Source: Pholiota molesta
Lineage: Eukaryota > Basidiomycota > Agaricomycetes > Agaricales > Strophariaceae
NCBI GenBank assembly: GCA_014925825.1
Contig: JACGCK010000039.1
Coordinates: forward strand, 124,001 to 188,000
Reading direction: 5' to 3'
Length of the DNA stretch: 64,000 bases
The position numbers and the translations under genes are program-made. The notes below the pieces were generated by a model. That model searched no databases. It saw only the letters and a list, made by a program, of their open reading frames with translations, and was not told the DNA's origin. Positions 48,217 through 58,906 of this stretch are shown here, piece by piece; within the stretch, counting starts at the first letter, position 1, and each line of letters starts with the position of its first letter.

Positions 48217-49291
48217 TCGGTTTTCTTTCTTTGGTTCTTGTTTTCCTTTTCTTATTTGGATTTGGAGTTCTGTTTGGTGTTTCTCGCTCTTTTCTCTTTG
48301 GTCTCTTGGATATCTTGATTCAATCATCTCTCGTTTCTTATTACCCATTTACCATCTCTTTTTTCATGTTCGCTTGCCATCATGGACGCAGGATATATTC
48401 ATCGTGCCCACATCTCATTCTCTTAAAGCAGTCATCTATACACAGAAGATACACAACCCACCTTGCAATACTCTATTTCCTACTTATCAAAGCATTTTCG
48501 TCATGTATCATAACAATTTATCTAGAGCAAATCAAGAAATGTATTCGGAGACAGATTTTTTTGATATTGCAATTTTGTAGCTTGAGGCAAGCTTGCAAGA
48601 AGGGCTCAATATTCAATATCCTAGGATAAAATCTAAGTGAGGAAGCCTGAAGCTATCTCCGTACTCCTCTATGCATCTTCCTCAAGTCCATCTCAAGTCT
48701 TTCGTTGCAAGTTTTTATCGGCGCATGCCGGCCATAGCTCACAGCATCTACTTACGTCCGCATTGACAGCCCGCGATAGGGATCGGAGCACGGACCGTCG
48801 GACACCTCTCTCGCGCCCCAAAGCGGAATCAAACCGTGGAATGGGAGGATCGAGATCAGTTAGAATGGGCTCTCGTCGCACCGCCGCACAGCGCCGCACA
48901 CGTTGGTAGCGGGTCGGCGAACACTGCATATTGTCGGCCGAGAGGCGTGGGGAAAATGATTGTCGTTTTCCGGCTCGCAAGGCGGACTGGTTCACCTCCA
49001 ATCATCAATGTGCATCTCTCTCAAATTGAAATTAGGCGCCGACGTACTGTGGATATCTTAAGTATCGGGCGCTTATTATAAGTATACAGCCGCCCATTGA
49101 CACGCAAGAAACCCGGCGAAAGCCGCGTCAAACTCTGTTGCTGCATCCCTGAAACGATTTACATAATAAACACGTACATGCTCAAAAAGCTTCGTTGCAG
49201 CTACGTCGACACTTTCGTCCTTTCTACCAACTAAGTACTTCTACCGTCTGTTGACGCCGTCATATCGCTCCCAAGCCCATCCAGCTTCGAA
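48217..49291. other. Intergenic, no gene seen
   Basis: T-rich 3' flank of the arrestin gene, then the leader of the DUF7726 copy 2 gene. Short frames only. Confidence 0.5.
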
Positions 49292-50214
49292 ATGGGAGGA
49301 CCCGCACGCACAGTCACATTAGCCAAACGCAAATCCGACACTATGGACTCCGACACTATGGACCCACCCGCTCCTTTCGCTGACGTCTCCCAACAAAAAG
49401 CCGCCGTCCTGAACAGCGATCAGAAGACTGAAAGGGTGTCTAAGAAGGCGCGTGTCGACGCGTCTGACGCGTCCGGATCCAAGGCAAAGGCCCAAGACGC
49501 TGCAAAGAGTGATCAGCCCAAGTCTTGGAAAGACGTCGAGCACGAAGTCGACGAAGAAACGGTTCGTTTTATTCGCTCATGTCCCATGATTTTGTTGACC
49601 CAGATTATGTGGCTGCTTTGAAATTGGGGCGTAATAGGGTAAATTACCAGTGTAGTAAGTTCTACTTCTGGGCTATGCATATCTTTCTAAGTCGCTAACC
49701 ATAATTTGCTTTTCTGCAGTGATGATTGCGCTGAGGTCCGACGCAAAATCAGGCTCTTGCAGAAGGACCCCAAGTTCAAGGTTTGAACATTGTCCTTTCA
49801 ATTAAAACCGAACCCATAACGCTGCTTGTCCGTATTTTAGCTCGCTCCCTGGCTCAGAGACATCGGTGGCATCAACAGGAATTCCTTTGACCGTTTCAGT
49901 GCGTTTATTCACAATATATATCTGGTCCACTCTCCAAGCTAACTATGGTCTCTCTTACTAGTGAAATGTCAAAAAAGGAATGACGGATGTGGCAATGACA
50001 CTTACTATGCTGCGTATGTCTTTAATTATTTCTTTTCTTTCGCTCACGAAAGTAACAAACTTTATGTAGATACGTCTACTTTGAGTCAGTAAGGATCCTG
50101 GAAAATAAGAAGAAATCTAAGAAGCGAGAGGAAAATGAGGTCGAACATCCCGATGGATTTTCTTTGGAGATTCCCCGTCAAGTCGCCTACTTTATGCCTC
50201 GCTACCGCTTCTGA
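49292..50214 (+). CDS. DUF7726-type small basic protein, copy 2
   Basis: Paralogue of the minus-strand gene at 25728-26550. The N-terminus MGGPARTVTLAKRKSDTMDS, then KKARVDASDASGSKAKAQDA and PKSWKDVEHEVDEET; after an intron GKLPVY, then DDCAEVRRKIRLLQKDPKFK, LAPWLRDIGGINRNSFDRFM, KCQKRNDGCGNDTYYAAYVY, FESVRILENKKKSKKREENE and a C-terminus MPRYRF. Seven short exons; the small exon encoding GKLPVY and the split of the Asp and Met codons match copy 1. The C-terminal tail differs entirely from copy 1. Function unknown; probably nuclear by its basic KR clusters. Confidence 0.75.
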
Positions 50215-51094
50215 GAATTCAGAAGGTGCTATTGTTTTGCAAAATTAACATACATCACAAGCCGTACATATGTCGACCATGGCCTATATAATATATGCCT
50301 TGTCCCTTTACCTAGGTTCCTACTATTCTTAACCGCCATTTTGCTTGTTTTCGCATTATTTTCCAAATGTTTTCTTTGGTGAGAATGATATAACTCATAT
50401 GATCGGCTTCAAACTTTAGGCACACGCATACAGCACCGAGTGGGTGCAGCCCATCTGAGTTCTCGCTAACTTAACGCAGGCCTGCAGTGGGTGCGTGCGC
50501 AGTTGAGAGCGCGCGCTGCCACATGCGCGCCAGCCAGTCATGAGAGCCTCGATCACATGAGTAATATACTGGGTGCACGAATTTCGAAGCTCGTTGGCAC
50601 CACGGCTTGCTTCAAGCTTGCCTTGCCCTAGGCCTCCACTCTGAGCGTTCGACATGCAACTTTGATTTGACTTGCATTCGACATTTTTCCTCCAAACTCT
50701 TCCTTCAATCCCGAGGAACCAAACCTTGCTTACTATTCAATCCAGCATACATGAACGGAATTGTTCGACTCGATATCAGCTGCGCTGAACCTCACGTCTA
50801 TAGCAATCGCTCCACATCATTTCAGTTCCAGCTATCAGAGGTTACTACTATCCAAGGGGTCGCTACATCTTGACAGAGCAGAAATCGAAGATTGGAACAT
50901 CGAGGCCCTAATCATCACAATCAGGGTCGGCGTAATTTTCTCTTCCATATTCTTACCTTTACTAACTCTTTTCATCCTTTAAATGACAGGTCGGCTAAAA
51001 GCCAGGTCTTTATCTCTGCAGACGCTCAACACTCCAAAGCTATCGCGGCCCAAAACAGAAAATTCCACTATCATCCACCCAGGATACCCCCAAA
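50215..51094. other. Intergenic, no gene seen
   Basis: Leader of the PARG-like gene and 3' flank of the DUF7726 gene. Two open frames (50607-50873, 50761-50982) have no family or splice support. Confidence 0.5.
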
Positions 51095-52453
51095 ATGGCT
51101 CCGAAGCAAATCCCTGCCCGTTCAGCTACCCCAACTCCTGGTACACATAGTGACCGCCCGTTTCAGCGGCCTGCTAATCGACAACATTTTGATCCCCCCA
51201 ATGAATACCCTAGCGGGAACACATATCAGCGACAACGTCGTCATTCACTGCAAGAGGCACGTCCAGCACCTTTCAGTAGCTCTCAACAAGACCTTCGCGA
51301 GCAACCAGTACAGCCCTTGAAACCACGCCAACGATCCTTGGAAAGGATTCCATCCTTTCGACCGGATGAAGGGACTCGATCTTTCTTCAAAGAAATTGCT
51401 AAATCGACAATAAATGCTATCAATAACGGTATCATTGACGTTACATATCAGCGACAACGTCGTCATTCGCTCCAAGAGGCACGCCCAACACCCTTTAGTA
51501 GCTCTCAACGAAATCTTCGCGAGCAACCAGTACAGCCTGTAAAACCACGCCAGCGATCCTTAGAAAGGACTCCATTCTTTCGACGGGATGAAGGGAGTCG
51601 ATCTTTCTTCAAAGAAATTGCTAATTCGACAATAGATGCTATCAATAATGGCATCGTTGATGTCAGCAGCACGCAGCGCAATACCCAACTCTATCTTGAA
51701 GATGCCCATCAGCTGGTTACTTGGCAATCGAAACGCCGTACCAAGCTGAGTGAACAGCCTGCGGAAATCAATATCCTCCCCATGTCCACGCTCAAAGGCG
51801 CACGATTTCTTTACTCCCAGCATCCGCATAAAAAAATTGGAATTCTGAACTTCGCCTCTGCCACCAAAGCTGGCGGTGGATTTAGATCCGGTGCTCGGGC
51901 CCAAGAAGAATCCATCGCTCGGTCATCCACGCTCTACGTATCCTTAATCACTCGAGCTGCACAACCATTCTATCGCTTACATGTGAATGACGAGAAGGGT
52001 GGATTCTACACGCATTCCATGATCTATTCCCCGAATGTTTATCTCCTACGCGATGACAACGGCGATTGGTTGTCTCCATTGAAAGTCGACGTCCTGACCA
52101 GCCCCGCGGTCAATGCGGGCGATGTGCGCAGGAACAACCGCCGTAACTCACCCGCACATGTCGAAGCCGCCATCCGCGATGTTATGAAAGAGCGGATGGG
52201 CAGGATCCTAGCGCTCTTCGAACGGAAAAACGCCCGGCAACTCGTGCTCGGCAGCTTCGGTACGGGCGTGTTCCAAAATGACGTGCAGGCAATGGCGGAG
52301 CTGTGGCACGACCTCCTCCGGGCGCCTGGGGCGCCTTTTGCGTATTCTTTCGATCATGTGGTTTTTGCTATCCCGGATTTCACGACGCAGCAGAAGTTCG
52401 CGCGGGGATTTGATCCTGCGATGGTGAGTGGTGGTGCGCCATGGGCCTTATGA
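51095..52453 (+). CDS. Microbial-type PARG (macrodomain) protein, copy 1, with internal duplication
   Basis: Predicted poly(ADP-ribose) glycohydrolase-like protein (TIGR02452/DUF2263 type). One exon, 452 aa. Residues 43-190 are a tandem duplication of a 74-aa unit (YQRQRRHSLQEARP...SSSQ, RQRSLER, RSFFKEIA, AINNGI). The catalytic half starts around residue 205 and carries the PARG signature GGG-x7-QEE (GGGFRSGARAQEES), preceded by IGILNFASATKA, then RSSTLYVSLI, FYTHSMIYSPNVYLLRDDNG, KVDVLTSPAVNAGDV, and ARQLVLGSFGTGVFQNDVQ. The copy ends soon after FDHVVFAIPDF; a GTGAGT at 52421 could start an unread intron, so the C-terminus is uncertain. Catalytic Glu residues are present. It lacks the large charged insert of copy 2. 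Confidence 0.85.
   Translation: MAPKQIPARSATPTPGTHSDRPFQRPANRQHFDPPNEYPSGNTYQRQRRHSLQEARPAPFSSSQQDLREQPVQPLKPRQRSLERIPSFRPDEGTRSFFKEIAKSTINAINNGIIDVTYQRQRRHSLQEARPTPFSSSQRNLREQPVQPVKPRQRSLERTPFFRRDEGSRSFFKEIANSTIDAINNGIVDVSSTQRNTQLYLEDAHQLVTWQSKRRTKLSEQPAEINILPMSTLKGARFLYSQHPHKKIGILNFASATKAGGGFRSGARAQEESIARSSTLYVSLITRAAQPFYRLHVNDEKGGFYTHSMIYSPNVYLLRDDNGDWLSPLKVDVLTSPAVNAGDVRRNNRRNSPAHVEAAIRDVMKERMGRILALFERKNARQLVLGSFGTGVFQNDVQAMAELWHDLLRAPGAPFAYSFDHVVFAIPDFTTQQKFARGFDPAMVSGGAPWAL
51221..51664 (+). repeat. In-frame tandem duplication, 2 x 222 bp
   Basis: Unit 1 is 51221-51442 and unit 2 is 51443-51664, starting ACATATCAGCGACAACGTCG in both. Differences are scattered single bases, few enough to suggest a fairly recent event. 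Both units stay in frame in the PARG-like gene. Confidence 0.9.
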
Positions 52454-52754
52454 CTCTTTGCTACAGTATGCCTCATCCTTTCATTCGTCTTATTTTCTGT
52501 ATCATCTTAAACAAACTTACGTGTACCATTTCTTATCTGCCACTTGTATAATCAGAAAATTGTAGACTCTGTTCGAATATTCTTTTCTATACCCTAGTAT
52601 GTAATGCATCTTCTCTACCGCCATGTAGTAATCTTTGTAGACTTTGTCTGTACTCTGATATGTAATACCAACACCGCCATTCCTTTTTTGCCTTTACCTA
52701 CTTTTTCTCCAGTGCCTTCCCTCAGGCGCACTTTGAGTGCGGCACTTCATTTCG

Positions 52755-53948
52755 TCATTCCCCTGCGCTTGGGTGTATAAATTCTGACACAGCCCTGGCC
52801 GTGTTCAGGACCGGAATTGCCAGGAGAATCAATGGGAATATCTGAAAATAATCATGATATAGCATCCATTTATTCAGATTCTTAGCCGTCCTCACCTGTC
52901 CGAACTGCCATATCGGACTATCAGAGGGTTCGAAGTTGTTTTTGCCCACCGTTACCTCGGTGAATGCAATCCAGATCGCCAGCAGGAAGAATACAAGAAA
53001 CCCCAACGGTAATCTGCCTTGAGGTTTGCTTCTGGTGTGACTTGAGCCCTCTTTGAAAGATTTGGTCATTAATTAATTAAAGAGCGACGAATCAACATCG
53101 TAAATATGATGCATGGACATACCAATCTTTCGATGTTTTCATGGTGCCGCGCAGCCTCTTGACGCTCTTCGTCGTTCCTAGGTTTCCCAACAAACACGAC
53201 AAAGATGACGATCAAGAACGCTGATAAGATCTTCGGGATAAATATCCAAAAAAGTACAATCCCGTATGCGACGGACAAGCCGATGAACCACCTGTTCGTC
53301 ACTGCGTGTGTTCCGAAGATAAAAGCTCTCGCGGCATTGTTGCATCCTGGCTGGCTACCGAAGGTCTTGTAGTGGTGGAAGAGTGCTAACGAGAAAGCTG
53401 CGTGGAGGATATACATGATGGATCTGGCCACCCCGTTAGGGGCCAGGTCCCAATTGCTCAATTTTAGGATGCTGTAGAGCTTATTCCGATTCATCAATTT
53501 GTTATCGACAATTGTGAGCACGAAAATTGGGATGAAGGTGAAGAACCAGGCGATGAGTCCGCTGTAATCAATGCGTCATCGTCGATGCGAGTAACAGGGC
53601 CATGAGATGGTATAACCAAAAAGGAATTAACGCACTCTTGTAAGCTAATTTGAGGACTGGGAGAGAAACCAAGCACGAGAGCCGCGACCATGACAGAAAT
53701 GTTCATTATGATAAATGGGAAGGATTGATCAAAGACTTTGTCCATGTCAGGCGATAGCGTAAGGGAAACAACTAATCGATATAAACTTGTTAATATGATA
53801 TCGATGGGCTAGGTATTGATTGAGGAATTATACACTTACTTGTAAGAAACGACTGAACATATGTGGAAATCCGCACGCCAATTCCTGCAATATCAGTATT
53901 GAGAGGCGGACTGCCCGGAAATGGACAGGTGAAGTTTGTAGACGACAT
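52755..53948 (-). CDS. Multi-pass membrane protein of unknown function, copy A (C-terminally truncated)
   Basis: Agaricomycete-type membrane protein; no function known to me. Minus-strand reading starts MSSTNFTCPFPGSPPLNTDI, then GVRISTYVQ, and roughly six membrane segments: FPFIIMNISVMVAALVLGFS, a segment after SGLIAWFFT, MYILHAAFSLALFHHY, WFIGLSVAYGIVLFWIFIPK, GFLVFFLLAIWIAFTEVTV and FPLILLAIPVLNTARAV. Conserved Cys/Asn in GCNNAARAFIFGTHAVT. Six exons. The C-terminus ends at FIHPSAGE because a 7-bp stretch present in copy B (about 52778) is missing, shifting the frame; decayed matches to the copy B tail continue into the 3' flank. Copy B lies 2.5 kb away on the same strand beyond a foldback element. 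Confidence 0.7.
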
Positions 53949-55067
53949 CTTGTTGTATGGGTGCTGCAAGAAAAGTGGGTAGTCGTTATATTCCAGCCAA
54001 ATTCCAGAAGTTTAAATACAGGCATTTGGGCTATTAGTACTCGCCTCATGTCATTGAGGATTCACGGTCCAGGAGGCAGTTATTTTCATCATATGACAGC
54101 TCGAACATATATCACGGATAAAAACAACCTCCGTGGCCTTTCAGATAATTTTAAACAGCCACGACCAAGCCATGATGTGGCCAAATAACATTCAGCAGCA
54201 GCTATTCATAAATACACCAACAGTAACGCCTAGGACCGTACCCCTTGGCTAATTATTGTTGGCCGGTATACAGATATAAATCTCACAACATGGCAAGCTT
54301 CGTATACTTATTCGCATCCTATTCGTTATGGTGAGATCTGCACAGTGTACTTATGTAGAGTCAGGAGGCAATCTAACGATTATGTAATTTAGATAGGCGC
54401 CCTACCTATTAATAGGCACCATGTTGTTGCGAGTCTCGAGATGCATTCATCCACACGAGTCACATATCCACAGGAAAACATCATAGTCCTCAACTAAAGC
54501 GTATTAATATTCAATGACTCGGAGCTATTCTAATAGGACGAGAATTTTATATGGCTCAAGACATAATTCCTCGGCATCGATGGTTATTTTTGAAAGCTTT
54601 GGGGACTGTCATAGTGAAGCGCGCAATGGAACGAGTTCTATGATAAACAGCTGTCGCTTACACACAAAATCTCAATCTGGAAGAGCCAGACTCCGAATTT
54701 TAGCCGCTATCTCGGATGATTTATACGTCGGATATACGATTTCACCGTCTACCAACTGTTTCAGCCAGGGCGACGGGGAGTAAGTACTTGTTAAATTTGA
54801 ATTCGAGCCTCACAAGCACTAATGTTCAAAGACATATGATCATAGTCCACAGAAGGTCTGCTTCATTTGTAACAGTTTTCTGCCGTTACGTTTGTTAACG
54901 TGTTTACAAAACACCTTGCCGATGCTCACAATCGTGCAGGGCAAGTAGAACAAGCCACGCCATTAATAATAAAGCTGGCACGCCGCACGCGTGCATTGTG
55001 CGTGTGCAAGTGTGCATGCACGCACTGGTCGTATTTTGCACGCATACAGGTACAGAAAGCTACCATA
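53949..55067. other. Intergenic, no gene seen
   Basis: Promoter of membrane protein copy A plus anonymous sequence; right end (54960-55060) is rich in alternating GCAC/GTGC steps. No supported coding. Confidence 0.5.
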
Positions 55068-55069
55068 TA

Positions 55070-55582
55070 TGCTCGGCCAAGTGCCGAAAAATTAATTTAC
55101 ATATATATGTGACAAAAACTATATACTTATAAGAAACTTTACACATATATGGCACACCTTAAGAGCACTATATATGTGATCTAGAGGTGTTATAGATGAG
55201 TTCTGCGTGCGCGAACAGAAAAAGTCTGCTCGCGCGCGCAAAAGTTCTGTTCGCGCGCGCGCGAGCAACTCTGAGCCGGCCCGGTAGGCCGGCCTAGCTT
55301 TTCGACCTCGTAGGGCGGGAGGCACGGATATTTGTGGCACAATTTGGGTATCTACGGAAAGCTATGGGCGAGGAGAACACGTTGGTGCAACTTATAATTC
55401 GATTTCGGATCTTGGAAAGGGAGGAGGGGGAGATACATGGAGTGTAGCATCTAGTTCAGTGGTTACAGGCTGCTATTTCTGAAAATATAAAATATATTAG
55501 GTATGTACAGGCTGGTATTGACTATAGGTAGGCTTCCGGGTACAGTTTGGAAGCTTCCGGAGCCTAGGGAGTGCGGGAGAGC
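55070..55582 (+). repeat. Left arm of the foldback element
   Basis: Runs from the TGCTCGG end to GGAGAGC; matches the reverse complement of 55758-56281 over nearly its full length. Confidence 0.8.
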
Positions 55583-55757
55583 ATCTCGCCGTTTCAGTGG
55601 CATGATTCAGAAGGCGTTGACAAACATGGCCAAGCGTAGGCTCGGATCATTCAGCCATCGGCAGCCGTGGGGAAATTCGGTCCGTGCCGGTTGCTTGTAT
55701 ATATTTGGCAGAGCCCTCCGCTGGCAAGGCCTTCGCCCGACAGAGAGGCTTCCTCAG

Positions 55758-56281
55758 GCTCTCCCGCACTCCCTAGGCTCCGGAAGCTTCCAAACTGTAC
55801 CCGAAAGCCTACCTATAGTCAATACCAACCTGTATATACCTAATATATCTTATATTTTCAGAAATAGCAGCCTGTAACAACTGAACTAGAGGCTACACTC
55901 AATGTATCTCCCCCTCCTCCCTTTACAAGATCCCAAATCGAATTATAAGCTGCACCAACGTGTTCTCCTCGCCCGTAGCTTTCCGTAGATACCCAAATTG
56001 TGCCACAAATATCCGTGCCTCCCGCCCTACGAGGTCGAAAAGCTAGGCCGGCCTACCGGGCCGGCTCAGAGTTGCTCGCGCGCGCGCGAACAGAACTTTT
56101 GCGCGCGTGAGTTGCGCGTGAGCAGACTTTTTCTGTTCGCGCGCGCAGAACTCATCTATAACACCTCTAGATCACATATATAGTGCTCTTAAGGTGTGCC
56201 ATATATGTGTAAAGTTTCTTATAAGTATATAGTTTTTGTCACATATATATGTAAATTAATTTTTCGGCACTTGGCCGAGCA
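55758..56281 (-). repeat. Right arm of the foldback element
   Basis: Starts GCTCTCCCGCACTCCC and ends CCGAGCA; about 11 bp longer than the left arm, mainly from an extra segment in the GCGC tract near 56105-56118. Confidence 0.8.
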
Positions 56282-56409
56282 TAACCATACCATACATACG
56301 CTGCTACATCACGGTCTTTTCCTTGGCTTCTGTTTTTATTTGTGTGTCGATATAGAATTTATTATGATGACTTCAATGTCTACTGGGACAAAATTCATTC
56401 TTTGCGTAG

Positions 56410-57724
56410 TTATACAATCTCTACTGACGGCACAATTTCTTCTTTTTCCTCCTTTTTCTCCGGTACATTAACGATCTTGTCAATCGTTGCAAGAAGGCCA
56501 GCCCGCACTTCAGGTGCAGCATCTTGCTTCATCCTTTCTCTGCGCTCGGGTGTATCTTTTACAAATTCTGACACAGCCCTAGCTGTGCTCAGGAGCGGGA
56601 CTGCCAGGAGAATCAGCGGGAATATCTGAGAATATTTAATGTAGCGTCCAATCATTCAGACTTCTAGCCCTCCTCACCTGTCCGAATTGCCATATTGAAC
56701 CGTCAGAGGGTGCGAAGTTGTTCTTGCGCACCGTTACCTCGGTAAATGCAATCCAGATGGCCAGTAAGGAGAATGAAATAAACCCCCAAAGGTAGTCTGC
56801 CTCGAAGTTTGCTTCTGGTGTGGCTTGAGCTTTCTGCAAAATGATATAAAAAAAAGATTTGGTCATTAGTCAAATAAAAAACGATACTCGATATATGACA
56901 TACCAATTTTTTGATGTGTTCATGTTGCCGCGCAGCTTCTTGACGCTCTTCCTCGTTCCTGGGTTTCCTGAGAAGCATAAGAAGAACGGCGAGAAAGAGT
57001 AATTTAAGGATTATTGGGATGAAAATCACAGAAAGGACGATCCCGTATGCTATGGCCAAGCCAATGAACCACTTGTTCGTTACTGTGTGTGTTCCAAAGA
57101 TGAAAGCTCTCGCAGCATTGTTGCAGTCTGGGTTGTCGCCGAAAGTTCTGTAGTGGTGGAAGAGTGCTAACGAGAAAGCCGCGTGAAGGATATACATAAT
57201 GGATAAGGCCAGCATGTTAGGGATCAAGTCCCAGTCGCTCGATTTAAGAGCGTTGTGGAGCTTATTCCGATTCTTCAATTTGTTACCGGCAATCATGAGG
57301 ACGAAAAGTGGAATGAAGGTGAAGAACCAGGCGATAAGCCCGCTGTAATAAACACATCATCGTTAATGCGAGTAGCCGAATGATGCAATGGTATGATCAA
57401 GAATGGAACCGTACGCACTCTTGTAAGCTGATTTGAGGATTGGCAGAAAAACCAAGCACGAGAGCTGCGACCATGACGGAAATGTTCATTATAACAAATG
57501 GGAAGGATTGATCATAGACTTTATCGATATCAGGCGATACCGTAAGGAAAACAACTGATCGATGTGAACCTGTTAATCGTGATATCGATGGGCTGGCTAT
57601 TCATCGAGGACTTACTTGTGAGCAACGACTGAACATAGGTGGAAATTCGCACTCCAATCCCTGCAATATCAGTATTGAGAGGCGGACTGCCTGGGAATGG
57701 ACATGTGAGGGCCGTAGATGACAT
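56410..57724 (-). CDS. Multi-pass membrane protein of unknown function, copy B (full length)
   Basis: Paralogue of copy A with the same exon order. Start MSSTALTCPFPGSPPLNTDI at 57724; membrane segments MNISVMVAALVLGFS, MYILHAAFSLALFHHY, WFIGLAIAYGIVLSVIFIPI, GFISFSLLAIWIAFTEVTV, FPLILLAVPLLSTARAV. It keeps the cytosolic tail lost from copy A: FVKDTPERRERMKQDAAPEV, then a Lys/Glu-rich end (VPEKKEEKEEIVPSVEIV). Conserved KPRNEEERQEAARQHEHIKK follows the fourth membrane block. Function unknown; the Pro-rich extracellular N-terminus and charged C-tail are all that can be said. The foldback element ends 128 bp past its stop codon. Confidence 0.72.
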
Positions 57725-58906
57725 GTTGTTGTACGAGTGAGAGCAAGCAACCTGCAGGTGGATAGTCGTTTTATAGTTCGAAGCGTTTAAATATAGAGCT
57801 TTTGGGCTATTGCACTCACCTCATGTTGTGATTCGTGACTCATGGACACAGTTAATCCATCATCTGACAGATCACGGATACAAACAAATTCCGTGGCCTG
57901 TCAAATCGATTTGATGAACAGCCGCGAGGCTAAATAACATCCAGCTGAATAAGGTGTTATTAGGCGCCCAGACATGAGCTCAAGAAAATGATTTGGCTTT
58001 GAGGCTACGGTGAGTAGTCACCTATACCATTTACAACTGGGCTCAGGTCTATCTTTTTCACCAAATCTCGGATTAACCAGAGCAGAGCATCGGCCTTCAG
58101 AGGATATGGTCGATTGAAGACCACGGCGACAACAGTCACTTCTTCAGCGCTAAGCTCGCAGGTTATTTTTGTGATATTCGGGAGCGTGATCGTTATACCA
58201 GTGGGTTCCATTTCCATAATCTCCGGTATCATCTCAACCTTTACTATGCTGGCAAGTCCAGTAGGTCCTATAAGAACGGTGGGAAAGCGTTTTCATCAAC
58301 AACAGAAGCTTTGAGGTCCATATGCGCGGAACCTTCACTTGATTGAGACTAACATCTCAGCAGAGCCGCACAGATACGAGCTTTTCGAAGACTCTATCAG
58401 GCGCCCATTCTCTTTGAGTATTCCATGAGCTAGTTCTCGTTCACACAGAAAGCATAAATTTACCGACACCCGGGGAAGACATTCCCGCCTGGCAGCTTTG
58501 CTGACCACCAGTTGGGATGTGCTAGCGGCAGGTGTCTGTGGAAAAAACAGTTCTAAGTAATGAAAGAGCGGTGTTGAGGACGATAGCCGTCCTACTATTT
58601 CCTTTCGCTCTTCACAAGCTCTTCAAGTTGTTGAAAGCCTGGAGCAGACATGATGATGACAGGTGGAGAGAGAAGGGTATAAGCAATTCACAGAAAGACC
58701 TGGAGTCGTGTTATGCGTGAGGGGTATAGTTGTTGAAAGTTGACAGAATGTTTTGATAGTTGGACGGTGTTGGACGTTGAAGACCATGCCTGTGACCAAC
58801 TTGTGACTGAGTAAGGAATGAGCGGGCCGGAGTCGCCGGATGCACATTAGGAAATGATCCCGTTTTCAAAAATTCACGACTCACCACCACCAACGCCACA
58901 TACCAT
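57725..58906. other. Intergenic with an unassigned minus-strand frame
   Basis: A 75-codon minus-strand frame (58005-58232, MIPEIMEMEPTGITITLPNI) is open and has a plausible upstream exon (MDLKASVVDENAF near 58320), but the join is unclear and no family is recognised. The right end is the promoter of the AC40 gene. Confidence 0.35.

Larger units (their letters stand above)
55070..56281. mobile_element. Foldback (near-palindromic) element, 1.2 kb, non-autonomous
   Basis: Two arms in inverted orientation, 55070-55582 and 55758-56281, with a unique 175-bp centre. Ends are TGCTCGGCCAAG and CTTGGCCGAGCA, and TA flanks both sides (55068-55069, 56282-56283), as expected for a Tc1/mariner-type TA target duplication. 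No transposase frame is visible. Arms contain CG-alternating tracts of the GCGCGCGC kind and differ from each other by few substitutions and a short indel. Transcribed, it would form a hairpin RNA about 0.5 kb long. It sits between membrane protein copies A and B. Could also be a MITE-like element or an inverted segmental copy; the exact ends and TA flanks favour an element. Confidence 0.75.

Noticed and set aside
55503..56183. Open frames within the foldback element (up to 124 codons)
   Set aside because: They arise from inverted GC-rich arms, lack any transposase motif, and mirror each other across the palindrome.
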